Of a stretch of 64,000 nucleotides of DNA, positions 56,430 through 64,000 are shown piece by piece; position 1 is the stretch's first letter, and each line of letters opens with the position of its first letter. Source of the stretch: Mesosutterella multiformis (GTDB taxonomy: Bacteria > Pseudomonadota > Gammaproteobacteria > Burkholderiales > Burkholderiaceae_F); assembly GCF_003402575.1 (NCBI RefSeq), contig NZ_BGZJ01000002.1:372001-436000 (forward strand), in the 5' to 3' direction. Both the position numbers and the translations under genes were made by a program. The notes beneath the pieces are model-generated. The model searched no databases, was not told the origin of the DNA, and saw only the letters and a program-made list of their open reading frames with translations.

Positions 56430-56652
56430 CTATTCCTAAACGGAATAACGACGGAAAGCCTCCGGCAGCCTCTCCCGCTTCTCCTTGGGGTCGCCTGCAA
56501 ATCTGGCTTCGGGTCCGTCCGGCTCAGGGGTTCTCCCGCTCCTCGGCAATTCCGTTTCGGTAGTTCTGCGACGAGTAATCCTCAAAGGCTCGCACCTTTA
56601 AAGATTCTCTCTTTTATTACACCGGACGGTTTCTCCCCGTCCGGTTTTTTTT
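56430..56652 (+). ncRNA. Candidate small RNA 2, possibly 6S-like
   Basis: An ORF-poor, GC-rich stretch ending in the terminator ACCGGACGG...CCGTCCGGT plus T8 (56621-56652). AAACGGAAT (56438-56446) can pair with ATTCCGTTT (56549-56557), and ATTCC-taaac-GGAAT is a competing local hairpin. It contains GGTCCGTCCG and CTGCGACGA, strings I recall from E. coli 6S RNA, but their spacing is about 44 nt against 16. A -10-like TAATAT is at 56422-56427; the -35 is poor. Identity unproven. Confidence 0.42.
56621..56652 (+). terminator. Rho-independent terminator before pst
   Basis: ACCGGACGG pairs perfectly with CCGTCCGGT over a 7-nt loop, followed by eight T's. It insulates pstS from upstream transcription. 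Confidence 0.92.
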
Positions 56653-56790
56653 CTGCAGAGTTTCCGGCTCTGACCGGCCCCATTTGCCCTTCCGCTTTTC
56701 AGTTTCACACTACGGATTAACGGCAATCCGGTCTACTGCAAAATATCAAAACAGCCTTATTTCAGCCGAATTCAGTGAAAAATCGTGTTT

Positions 56791-56828
56791 GTCATCATTC
56801 CGTCATGAAAATTTCATGTACACGTCAC
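56791..56828 (+). promoter_or_regulatory. PhoB box upstream of pstS
   Basis: GTCAT, GTCAT, TTCAT and GTCAC start at 56791, 56802, 56813 and 56824, an exact 11-bp period, the hallmark of a Pho box. An AATAAT -10-like box lies at 56848-56853. It implies induction under phosphate starvation. Confidence 0.72.
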
Positions 56829-56941
56829 GAATCCGCAACAGGCTTGAAATAATCGCCTCGTAGTATGCAGGGTACCGGGATGGAAGTGAAGAGTTGTCCC
56901 ATCCCGGCCTTCCAATTTTTCAATTGATTGCATACTCGAAA

Positions 56942-57991
56942 ATGATCACTCTCAAGCCGTTCAAAGCTGTCACTCTCGCCGCCCTTATCGCTGCCTCGAC
57001 GCTCGCCGTCGCGCACGCTTCCACGATTACCGGTGCCGGCGCTTCGTTCCCCTACCTCGTTTATGCCAAGTGGGCTTCTGACTACAAGGCTGCTACCGGT
57101 AACCAGGTGAACTATCAGTCCATCGGCTCCGGCGGCGGTCAGCGCCAGATTATCGCGGGTACGGTTGACTTCGGCGCGTCTGACGATCCGATGTTTCCCG
57201 CTGAACTTGAGAAGCATAAGCTCGTGCAGTTCCCGGCCGTCATCGGCGGCGCGGTTCCGGTTGTTCACATCGCCGGTGTCAAGGCTGGCCAGCTCCGTCT
57301 GACCGGCCCCGTTCTCGCCGACATCTTCCTCGGCAAGATCAAGATGTGGAATGACGCCCAGATCACGAAGCTGAACCCGGGCCTCAAGCTCCCGGCCGCC
57401 CCGATCGTTGTGATCCACCGCGCTGACGGTTCCGGCACCACGTTCCTCTGGACCGACTACCTCTCCCAGGTCTCCGCTGACTGGAAGTCGAAGGTCGGTG
57501 CCGGCAAGGCTGTGAAGTGGCCGGTGGGCCAGGGCGGCAAGGGCAACGAAGGTGTTGCCGCTTACGTCGGTCAGCTGAATAACTCGATCGGTTACGTCGA
57601 ATACGCCTACGCGAAGCAGAACCACCTCGCCTGGACCCAGCTCCAGAATAAGGCTGGCAAGTTCCTGCAGCCGTCCGGTGACGCCTTCGCCGCTGCCGCC
57701 TCCAACGCCAAGTGGAACAGCGTGAAGGGCATGGGTGTGTCCCTCGCCAACACCGACGGTGCCAAGTCCTGGCCGATCACCTCCGCCACCTTCGTCCTCC
57801 TGCAGCAGACCCAGACGAAGCCTGATCAGGGCCGCGCTGTCCTGAACTTCTTCGACTGGTCCTGGAAGCACGGCGGCAAGGCTGCTGAAAAGCTCGACTA
57901 CGTGCCGCTGCCCGCCGCTGTCACGACCCGCATCCGCGCGATCTGGAAGTCGGACCTCAAGGCTGCTGACGGAAAGCCGCTGGTGAAGTAA
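56942..57991 (+). CDS. pstS: Phosphate-binding periplasmic protein PstS
   Basis: Periplasmic phosphate-binding protein of 349 residues with a signal peptide ([26 protein letters not shown], split here only by helix). The mature N-terminus [15 protein letters not shown] is typical. Phosphate-contacting motifs include [18 protein letters not shown] and [16 protein letters not shown]. The ATG at 56942 is used; the longer frame from 56894 adds 16 residues before a good signal. Very strong codon bias indicates high expression. The PhoB box lies 114-151 nt upstream. Confidence 0.96.
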   Translation: MITLKPFKAVTLAALIAASTLAVAHASTITGAGASFPYLVYAKWASDYKAATGNQVNYQSIGSGGGQRQIIAGTVDFGASDDPMFPAELEKHKLVQFPAVIGGAVPVVHIAGVKAGQLRLTGPVLADIFLGKIKMWNDAQITKLNPGLKLPAAPIVVIHRADGSGTTFLWTDYLSQVSADWKSKVGAGKAVKWPVGQGGKGNEGVAAYVGQLNNSIGYVEYAYAKQNHLAWTQLQNKAGKFLQPSGDAFAAAASNAKWNSVKGMGVSLANTDGAKSWPITSATFVLLQQTQTKPDQGRAVLNFFDWSWKHGGKAAEKLDYVPLPAAVTTRIRAIWKSDLKAADGKPLVK

Positions 57992-58000
57992 TTCCCTATC

Positions 58001-58048
58001 CGCCCCTGAGACCGACCCGCATCTGTCGGACCCTCAGGGGCGGTTTTC
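58001..58048 (+). terminator. Hairpin between pstS and pstC
   Basis: CGCCCCTGAG pairs with CTCAGGGGCG, followed by a short T4. It may act as a partial terminator, giving more pstS than pstCAB transcript. Confidence 0.6.
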
Positions 58049-58073
58049 CGTATCTGGCTCTTCTCTCATCTCT

Positions 58074-59009
58074 ATGATTACCAAATCCACGCTCGCAGAC
58101 ACTGGCTTCGAGAACCTCTCCCGGTTCGCGGCCATTTTTGTGTTTCTGCTCCTCGCGGCGATTCTCGTGTCCCTCGGGTTCGAGAGCCGCGACACTATCA
58201 ATCAGTATGGGTTCTCCTTCCTCACCTCGTCCGAATGGGACCCGGTGCAGGATATTTACGGAGCCCTTTCGCCGATTCTCGGCACTCTCATCACCTCAGC
58301 CATCGCTCTTCTCATCGCGGTTCCGGTGTCTTTCGGCATCGCGGTTTACCTCACTGAACTCGCTCCGGTCTGGATCCGCAAGCCCTGCAGCATCGCGATC
58401 GAGCTTCTCGCCGCGGTTCCTTCCATCATCTACGGTATGTGGGGTCTCTTCGTCTTCGCGCCGCTCTTCCAGACGTACGTGGAACCGTGGCTGATCGAAG
58501 GCCTTGGGTCGCTCCCCGTGATCGGGAAGTTCTTCTCCGGCGCGCCGTTCGGTATCGGTCTTTTCACGGCCGGTCTCGTCCTCTCCATCATGGTGATTCC
58601 GTATATCGCCTCCATCATGAAGGAAGTGTTTGACATGGTGCCCCCGCTCCTCAAGGAATCCTCCTACGGTATCGGCTGCACCACCTGGGAAACGATCTGG
58701 CATGTGGTGCTCCCCTACACCCGCGCCGGTGTCATGGGCGGCATCATGCTGGGCCTTGGCCGCGCGCTCGGTGAAACGATGGCCGTGACCTTCGTGATCG
58801 GTAACTCCTTCGCGCTCCCCACCTCGATCTTCGACCCCTCGAACTCGATCGCCTCCGCGCTCGCGAACGGCTTCAACGAAGCCGCTGGGCTGCAGAAGTC
58901 CGCTCTGATTGAACTCGGTCTGATCCTCTTCCTTATTACGACGGCGGTTCTCGCAGCCTCCCGTCTGCTTCTCTTCCGCCTTTCCCGCAAGGAGGGCCGC
59001 GCATCATGA
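58074..59009 (+). CDS. pstC: Phosphate ABC transporter permease PstC
   Basis: Inner-membrane permease of 311 residues with six helices. Typical PstC sequence: [36 protein letters not shown] and the cytoplasmic loop [19 protein letters not shown] for docking PstB. The ATG has no strong ribosome site. It overlaps pstA by 4 nt (ATGA), indicating coupled translation. Confidence 0.96.
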   Translation: MITKSTLADTGFENLSRFAAIFVFLLLAAILVSLGFESRDTINQYGFSFLTSSEWDPVQDIYGALSPILGTLITSAIALLIAVPVSFGIAVYLTELAPVWIRKPCSIAIELLAAVPSIIYGMWGLFVFAPLFQTYVEPWLIEGLGSLPVIGKFFSGAPFGIGLFTAGLVLSIMVIPYIASIMKEVFDMVPPLLKESSYGIGCTTWETIWHVVLPYTRAGVMGGIMLGLGRALGETMAVTFVIGNSFALPTSIFDPSNSIASALANGFNEAAGLQKSALIELGLILFLITTAVLAASRLLLFRLSRKEGRAS

Positions 59010-59944
59010 CGCAATCTCACGCAACTGACTATACGAGCGCCGCGAATTACGAGGCCTCGGTGAACCGTGACGAGGAGGCCCGTAAGCGGATCCTCGCGCG
59101 CGAAGCGACTTTCCCGCTTCGCTCCGCCACTGACCGCCTGATGAAGATTCTCGCGTTCGGTGCCATGGTGTTCGGTCTCTTCTGGCTCGTGTGGATCCTC
59201 GTGACCCTCGTCCAGAACGGTGTCGGCGCGATGTCACTCACGCTCTTCACGGCTGAGACGCCTCCCCCAGGAGCCGCGGGCGGCCTGAAGAACGCGATCG
59301 TGGGTTCTGTCCTCATGGCGACCTTCGGTACGCTGATCGGCACGCCGATCGGTATTCTCGCCGGCATCTACCTCTCGGAATACGGGAAAGGCGGCTGGCT
59401 CGCTCCGGCGACCCGCTTCCTGAATGACGTGCTGCTGTCTGCCCCGTCCATCGTCCTTGGCCTCGTGGTGTACGCCGTGGTTGTGGCCCCGTCCGGTCAC
59501 TATTCCGGCTGGGCCGGCGCGATCGCGCTCTCCCTCATCGTGATCCCGGTGGTGACCCGTACGACGGATAACCTCCTGCAGCTCGTTCCGAATAACCTCC
59601 GCGAAGCCGCGATCGCTCTTGGGTGCCCGAAGTCGAAGATGATTCTCTCTGTCATCTGCCGCGCCGCGAAAGCCGGCATCGTGACAGGCGTCCTCCTCGC
59701 TGTTGCCCGTATTTCCGGTGAAACGGCTCCGCTCCTCTTCACCGCGCTTTCGAACCAGTTCATGAGCTGGAACATGAATGCCCCGATGGCAAACCTCCCG
59801 GTGGTGATCTACCAGTACGCGGCCTCGCCGTTCGATGACTGGAAGCAGCTCGCCTGGGCCGGTGCCGCGCTCATCACGTTCCTTGTTCTCGCAATCAACA
59901 TTTCGGTCCGCCTTCTCTTCAGAAACCAGACGAACCGCAAGTAA
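59006..59944 (+). CDS. pstA: Phosphate ABC transporter permease PstA
   Basis: Inner-membrane permease of 312 residues. It has a cytoplasmic N-terminal extension (about 1-50) before the helices, then [35 protein letters not shown] and the EAA-type loop [20 protein letters not shown]. It starts within the pstC stop codon (ATGA). Confidence 0.96.
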   Translation: MTQSHATDYTSAANYEASVNRDEEARKRILAREATFPLRSATDRLMKILAFGAMVFGLFWLVWILVTLVQNGVGAMSLTLFTAETPPPGAAGGLKNAIVGSVLMATFGTLIGTPIGILAGIYLSEYGKGGWLAPATRFLNDVLLSAPSIVLGLVVYAVVVAPSGHYSGWAGAIALSLIVIPVVTRTTDNLLQLVPNNLREAAIALGCPKSKMILSVICRAAKAGIVTGVLLAVARISGETAPLLFTALSNQFMSWNMNAPMANLPVVIYQYAASPFDDWKQLAWAGAALITFLVLAINISVRLLFRNQTNRK

Positions 59945-59965
59945 ACCCATTTGGATATTGACAAC

Positions 59966-60775
59966 ATGACGAATACTCAGACTATGGTTCCCCCCGCGAT
60001 GCCGGGCGAAGTGGACGAGGAAGAAGTGAAGATTGCCGTGAATAACGTCAACTTCTGGTACGGCGGTTTCCACGCGATCCACGACGTATCGATGCCGATC
60101 ATGGCGAACAAAGTGACGGCCTTCATCGGACCGTCCGGCTGCGGCAAGTCGACGCTCCTTCGTATCTTCAACCTCATGTACCGCATGTACCCGGGTCAGC
60201 GGGCGGAAGGCGAAGTGATGCTGGATGGTGAAAACCTCCTCACCACGAAGACGCCCCCGGCGCTTATCCGCGCCCGCGTCGGCATGGTGTTCCAGAAGCC
60301 GACCCCGTTCCCGATGAGCATCTATGACAACATCGCGTTCGGCGTGAACCTCTTCGAAAAGCTCTCGAAGAAAGACATGGATGAGCGTATTGAGTGGGCG
60401 CTCACGAAGGCGGCCCTCTGGGACGAAGTGAAGGATAAGCTTGATCAGAGCGGCTACGGTCTCTCCGGCGGTCAGCAGCAGCGTCTCTGCATCGCGCGCG
60501 CCATTGCCGTGAAGCCTGAAGTGCTGCTGATGGATGAGCCCTGCTCCGCCCTCGACCCGATCTCCACGATGAAGATTGAGGAGCTCGTGACGGAACTGAA
60601 GCGTGACTACACGGTCGCGATCGTTACTCATAACATGCAGCAGGCTATGCGCTGCTCGGACTACACCGCTTACATGTACCTCGGACGCCTCGTCGAGTAC
60701 GGCGAGACGAACCAGGTCTTCAATCATCCGCGCCAGAAGGAAACGGATGACTACGTGAGCGGCCGCTTCGGCTAG
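59966..60775 (+). CDS. pstB: Phosphate ABC transporter ATPase PstB
   Basis: ATPase of 269 residues that powers the Pst importer. Walker [11 protein letters not shown]-loop [16 protein letters not shown], signature [16 protein letters not shown], Walker [13 protein letters not shown] and switch His in VTHNMQQA. The ATG at 59966 is 21 nt after the pstA stop; a TTG at 59951 is less likely. The operon ends here without phoU. Confidence 0.96.
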   Translation: MTNTQTMVPPAMPGEVDEEEVKIAVNNVNFWYGGFHAIHDVSMPIMANKVTAFIGPSGCGKSTLLRIFNLMYRMYPGQRAEGEVMLDGENLLTTKTPPALIRARVGMVFQKPTPFPMSIYDNIAFGVNLFEKLSKKDMDERIEWALTKAALWDEVKDKLDQSGYGLSGGQQQRLCIARAIAVKPEVLLMDEPCSALDPISTMKIEELVTELKRDYTVAIVTHNMQQAMRCSDYTAYMYLGRLVEYGETNQVFNHPRQKETDDYVSGRFG

Positions 60776-60822
60776 TCAACCGGTTTCGGCTGAGAGGAGC
60801 CCTGCCGCAGGAGTGCGGCCCT

Positions 60823-60858
60823 GGAACCCGGAAGGACGCGAGTCCTTCCGGGTTCCTC
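60823..60858 (+). terminator. Terminator of the pst operon
   Basis: GGAACCCGGAAGGAC pairs with GTCCTTCCGGGTTCC across a 4-nt loop, 48 nt after pstB. The T-run is weak. Confidence 0.78.
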
Positions 60859-61143
60859 GTTTCGGGGACCGGTCAGAACCCCTTCTTTCCCCATTTTCCG
60901 GGCGTCCCGGTGCGTTTTTCCGTGTATCAAAAGTCACTCATAAAACGAATAAAACCGATTCTTAAATAATGCTTAAACAATTGAAATTGCAACAATAAAA
61001 AAGCCTCGCATTATTTAAACCGACGCCTATAATCGATATTAACAGTGGACAGATACTCCTCGCGGAGCGGCGGAGGAGCTGCCCGGGAAACCCCTCTCTT
61101 CCCGCCTCCCCTGCCGCTCCGTCTATGTGAAAAGGAATTGAGC
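60859..61143. other. Intergenic region before the peroxidase gene
   Basis: About 285 bp. AT-rich at 60925-61040, where promoter elements are expected (TTATTTAAACC...CTATAATCG: a TATAAT at 61028-61033). No gene. Confidence 0.5.
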
Positions 61144-61686
61144 ATGAACGTCTATGACTTCAGCGGCAAAACCCCGAAGGGTGAAAAGTCGCTCCGCGAC
61201 TACGAAGGGAAAGTCCTTCTCATCGTGAACACCGCGAGCAAATGCGGTTTCACGCCGCAATTCAAGGAGCTCGAAGACCTCTACCTGAAGTACAAGGACC
61301 GGGGTCTTGAAGTGCTCGGTTTCCCCTGCAACCAGTTCGCGGAGCAGGATCCGGGGACGGACGCCGAAATCCATGAGTTCTGCCAGCTGAATTACGGGGT
61401 GACGTTCCAGGTATTCGGAAAGGGTGACGTCCGGGGTGAAAACGCCCAGCCGCTCTTTAAGTGGCTGACGTCACAGAAGGGCTTCAAGGGGTTTGATGAA
61501 AGCCATCCGATCGCGAAGATCCTCGAAGGGGTTCTTAAAGAAAAGTTCCCCGAGTATCTCGAAGGGGACGGTATCAAATGGAACTTCACGAAGTTCCTGA
61601 TCGACCGCGAGGGGAACGTCGTGGATCGGTTTGAGCCGACGACGGTGCCTTCCGCGATCGCGCCTGAAATTGAGAAGCTGCTCTGA
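61144..61686 (+). CDS. Glutathione-peroxidase-family thiol peroxidase
   Basis: Reduces hydrogen peroxide and organic peroxides, in bacteria usually with thioredoxin. The 180-residue thioredoxin-fold protein has the peroxidatic Cys34 in NTASKCGFT, Gln64 in FPCNQF and the Trp146-Asn147 pair in KWNFTKF, together the known catalytic tetrad. Cys62 or Cys80 could act as resolving Cys. No signal peptide, so cytoplasmic. The ATG at 61144 has an AAAGGA box; the upstream frame is non-coding. Confidence 0.94.
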   Translation: MNVYDFSGKTPKGEKSLRDYEGKVLLIVNTASKCGFTPQFKELEDLYLKYKDRGLEVLGFPCNQFAEQDPGTDAEIHEFCQLNYGVTFQVFGKGDVRGENAQPLFKWLTSQKGFKGFDESHPIAKILEGVLKEKFPEYLEGDGIKWNFTKFLIDREGNVVDRFEPTTVPSAIAPEIEKLL

Positions 61687-61747
61687 AGCGCGGCTTGAAG
61701 TAAGAAAGATCTCTGTGGTGGGACCTTCCCGTTAACCGGGAAAGGAC

Positions 61748-61782
61748 GGGGAACCGGACTAATCAACCGGTTCCCCTTTTTT
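61748..61782 (+). terminator. Terminator of the peroxidase gene
   Basis: GGGGAACCGG pairs with CCGGTTCCCC across a 9-nt loop, then T6. The autotransporter gene converges from the other side. Confidence 0.9.
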
Positions 61783-61842
61783 GCGCCATGAAGCTTGAGA
61801 TGCCGGGCTCCGGGGCTCAGCCCGGAACCCGCTTTTCCACTC

Positions 61843-64000
61843 TCAGAAGAGGATCTTCGCGCCGACAAACGCCCCGGCGTTCCAGTAGCTGTGGGAGCCG
61901 GCCTGATAGAGCGCCGCGCCCCAGAGGTTGACGTTCTTAGAGACCTTCCCTTCGATCCCGAACTTCACTTCGCCGAAGTTCCGCGTTCCTTCGATCCGGT
62001 CCTTCACGCCGTCATACACAACCCCGAAGTTCTTCGTGTCGTGGTACCAGTTGAGGGTGAGGTACGGCTTGATCGCGCGGCCGGTCTTCGGGTTCGTGAA
62101 GAGGTGGTACGCGGTCGCGCCGATTCTCGTACGGACGTTCCCGGCACCGGTTCCCTGAACGGTGAAGTTTTCGGCGTCGACATGTTCATCGGCTCGGACT
62201 CCCATGCGGATAACCTGAGCCTGCAGCTGGAGCCGCGTCGCGTTCTGCGTGCCGCTCGCGCTCACCCAATCCTTAAGCCCAAACGTGTAGCCCGCTTCAA
62301 GAGAACCGGTCCAGCCTTTCGTGTGATACTCTTCTTCCGCCGCGCTGCTCGCGTGGACCTTATCCGTGAAGTGCTGGTAAATCATCCAGAGATCCGCGTA
62401 CGGACCTGTCGCTTCAGGCTTGTCATTCATGTAGGTCGCGTAGAAGCCGGCCGAATAGCCGGAGAGTTTCCCCTTCGACGTGAGCCCGATGTCGCTTGAC
62501 CGGGTCTTCGTGCTCTGATGCGCGTAGCCGCCCATGAGACCGACATGGAACCGGTGGTCGCCGGAACCCGGCCACGTGACGAGGTCGCCGCCCACCTTCA
62601 CGACACCATACGTGCCGCGGTTTGTCAGCTGATCGTCATACATGGTGGTGTGGTTCTTCCCGCCCTGCATCCGGATCCAGACGTTTCCGGACTTCTTCTG
62701 GCTCTTCAGTGCGTCCGAGTACCGCGTTTCACCCAGCCTGTCATAAAGCGACATCGTGAAGAGCGTGTTCGACGCGAGCATATTCGCGGCGTAGCTTCCG
62801 AGTTCAGGCTTCACATAGTGAACGGCCGGGTCCGTCGGATCCACTGCCGGAATGACATCCGGCTGGACCGGATCGGGATCGTCAATCGTTTTCGGAAGAA
62901 TGATCTTCGCGGCGTCCGGATCCCGCTGACTCGTGAGGTACCAGTCGCTTCCGATCTTCTTCAGCTCATAGATATAAGCGCCGGCCGTAAGGCGGTTCGA
63001 TTCCGGTTTCGTGAAGACCGCGTCAGACGTTCCCGCCACCTGGACCACCTTGATGCCGTCAACCGTCTGGCTTCCCCAGCCGGACACCTTGGTAAAAACG
63101 AGGTTCGCGGTGCCGGAGGTGTTTCCGTTCACGGTGATTTCGTCATGCGCCGACGCGTCACCCTGAAGCACAGTGCTCATGTTCACGGTACCGCCGTCAG
63201 CCGAATAATCGCCGTCTATCGTGAGCGTAGTACTCGTGAAGCCGGTCGACGCGGCCGCCGGGAAGTTGATCGTGCCGGACGACTGCTTGAGGGTCGTGAC
63301 TTCGGACGCCGCCGCCATATTCCAGACCGCGGACGCGTCCGTGAATTCCAGATCCGTTGTGCCGCCGGAAAGCGTTGAGGTGCCGTTCCAGGTGCCGCCG
63401 AGCGACGTAGTGACCGCCGCGCCGTTTGAAGAGGTAAGATTCCCGTTCACCGTAGTGCCCGGTTCAAAGGACTCAATCACCTTGGTGCCAGAGCCGGTCC
63501 CCGACACATCGCCATTCAGGACCGCGGAACCCATGAGGAAAAGCCCGGCGGTGCCGCCCGCGGACGCCGTCGTTGTTCCATTGATTACGCCTTCATCCTC
63601 AGCGACCCGGTAAAGTATGGAATTCGCGTCTTTCACCGTGTAGTCGCCTGTCGCGGTCGCCGAATCACTGACCGCGATCTCGCCTAACGCGCCGCCTGAC
63701 ACATTCATATTTCCTGTGTAGGATGCGGTGCCGCTGCCATTCATGCTGAACGTTGAGGGAACGCCGCCTGAGGACTGGCCGGTAACGGTGATGTTCCCCT
63801 TCATAGCGGAAGCCGCTTCGAAGACGCCGTAGATATGACCGCCATCCTCGACTGTTGAGTCACCGGTATATGTTGAATTTTCGGTGAAAGTAAACGTAAT
63901 AAGGCTTCGGTAGTTGTCGTTCTGATCCGACTCGTGATCCGGCGCGATGCCGGTCGCATGAAGATCGCCGGTCAGGGTCGAGTTCCCGGCAAGCGAAAGC
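61843..64000 (-). CDS. Autotransporter, C-terminal part (continues past the right edge)
   Basis: The frame is open from the stop at 61843 to the window edge (719 codons visible). The passenger part is low-complexity and beta-helix-like: repeated Gly/Thr/Ser-rich strands with NG-x-TTS... and TGDYTV-type units. The last 280-300 residues are the outer-membrane beta-barrel (from about NMLASNTLFTMSLYDRLGE), ending in GAFVGAKILF with the terminal Phe that BAM recognises. The N-terminal signal peptide lies outside the window. Passenger function, for instance adhesion, cannot be read. Confidence 0.88.
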   Translation of the reverse strand, partial: LSLAGNSTLTGDLHATGIAPDHESDQNDNYRSLITFTFTENSTYTGDSTVEDGGHIYGVFEAASAMKGNITVTGQSSGGVPSTFSMNGSGTASYTGNMNVSGGALGEIAVSDSATATGDYTVKDANSILYRVAEDEGVINGTTTASAGGTAGLFLMGSAVLNGDVSGTGSGTKVIESFEPGTTVNGNLTSSNGAAVTTSLGGTWNGTSTLSGGTTDLEFTDASAVWNMAAASEVTTLKQSSGTINFPAAASTGFTSTTLTIDGDYSADGGTVNMSTVLQGDASAHDEITVNGNTSGTANLVFTKVSGWGSQTVDGIKVVQVAGTSDAVFTKPESNRLTAGAYIYELKKIGSDWYLTSQRDPDAAKIILPKTIDDPDPVQPDVIPAVDPTDPAVHYVKPELGSYAANMLASNTLFTMSLYDRLGETRYSDALKSQKKSGNVWIRMQGGKNHTTMYDDQLTNRGTYGVVKVGGDLVTWPGSGDHRFHVGLMGGYAHQSTKTRSSDIGLTSKGKLSGYSAGFYATYMNDKPEATGPYADLWMIYQHFTDKVHASSAAEEEYHTKGWTGSLEAGYTFGLKDWVSASGTQNATRLQLQAQVIRMGVRADEHVDAENFTVQGTGAGNVRTRIGATAYHLFTNPKTGRAIKPYLTLNWYHDTKNFGVVYDGVKDRIEGTRNFGEVKFGIEGKVSKNVNLWGAALYQAGSHSYWNAGAFVGAKILF

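Noticed and set aside
59234-60727. 497-residue ORF opposite pstA/pstB
   Set aside because: Shadow ORF caused by strong codon bias; the pst genes are unmistakable.
62518-63378. 286-residue ORF opposite the autotransporter
   Set aside because: Arg-rich shadow sequence without domain; the autotransporter frame is continuous and ends with a typical barrel.

Overview
The window looks like a chromosomal segment of a Gram-negative proteobacterium. A Sutterellaceae-type betaproteobacterium is my best guess, inferred from Tat-exported fumarate-reductase-like flavoproteins, a LysR-regulated flavoprotein, a pst operon, an autotransporter and an ArsD-ArsA style arsenic locus. The guess is not proven. 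Most of the segment is GC-rich with strongly biased codon use. The first 18.6 kb is a lower-GC accessory island carrying restriction genes, insertion sequences and two integrases.

Accessory island (1-18574). A type I restriction-modification locus reads hsdM, hsdS, hsdR, then on the minus strand a tyrosine recombinase and a spare hsdS half-gene. This is the layout of a phase-variable specificity locus. The spare target-recognition domain is bounded by sequences repeated inside hsdS. hsdS is split by two 1710-bp IS3-type elements in opposite orientation and one IS30-type element, and hsdR is split by another IS30 copy. Target duplications are visible at all four insertions, and removing the elements restores uninterrupted hsdS (386 codons) and hsdR (1060 codons). 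A further IS30 copy runs off the left edge. A MazG-like pyrophosphohydrolase, a small exported protein made of HxDAFGD repeats and a second integrase complete the island.

Molybdate and redox region (19409-28820). A minus-strand block holds modA, modD, a second modA, modC, modB and a nitroreductase remnant. A partial modA-modD duplication appears to have given modC its present 5' end. A ModE-like palindrome lies upstream. A LysR regulator is divergent from a Tat-exported flavoprotein, with a palindrome next to a sigma70-type promoter between them.

Mixed chromosomal region (29333-46747). It holds an unknown exported protein, a frameshifted MFS gene and a 5'-truncated paralogue, a UvrA-like ABC protein, PPK2, a SUKH-like protein, an NlpC/P60 hydrolase, a MATE exporter, an AlkZ-related-like protein, a DUF333 lipoprotein, an AbgA-like amidohydrolase, a zinc-ribbon membrane protein and a cytoplasmic flavoprotein.

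Arsenic region (47311-55741). Three tandem ArsA-type tandem ATPases, arsR and arsB lie on one strand. The third ATPase is a canonical ArsD-ArsA fusion with all expected metal cysteines. The first keeps the fusion but has lost the ArsD cysteines and two of three ArsA cysteines. The second has lost the ArsD domain and all three ArsA cysteines. This is the most unusual coding feature of the window.

Right end (55742-64000). Two ORF-poor stretches end in strong terminators and look like small-RNA genes. They are followed by a PhoB-type box and pstSCAB, a glutathione peroxidase, and the C-terminal part of an autotransporter that continues past the right edge.
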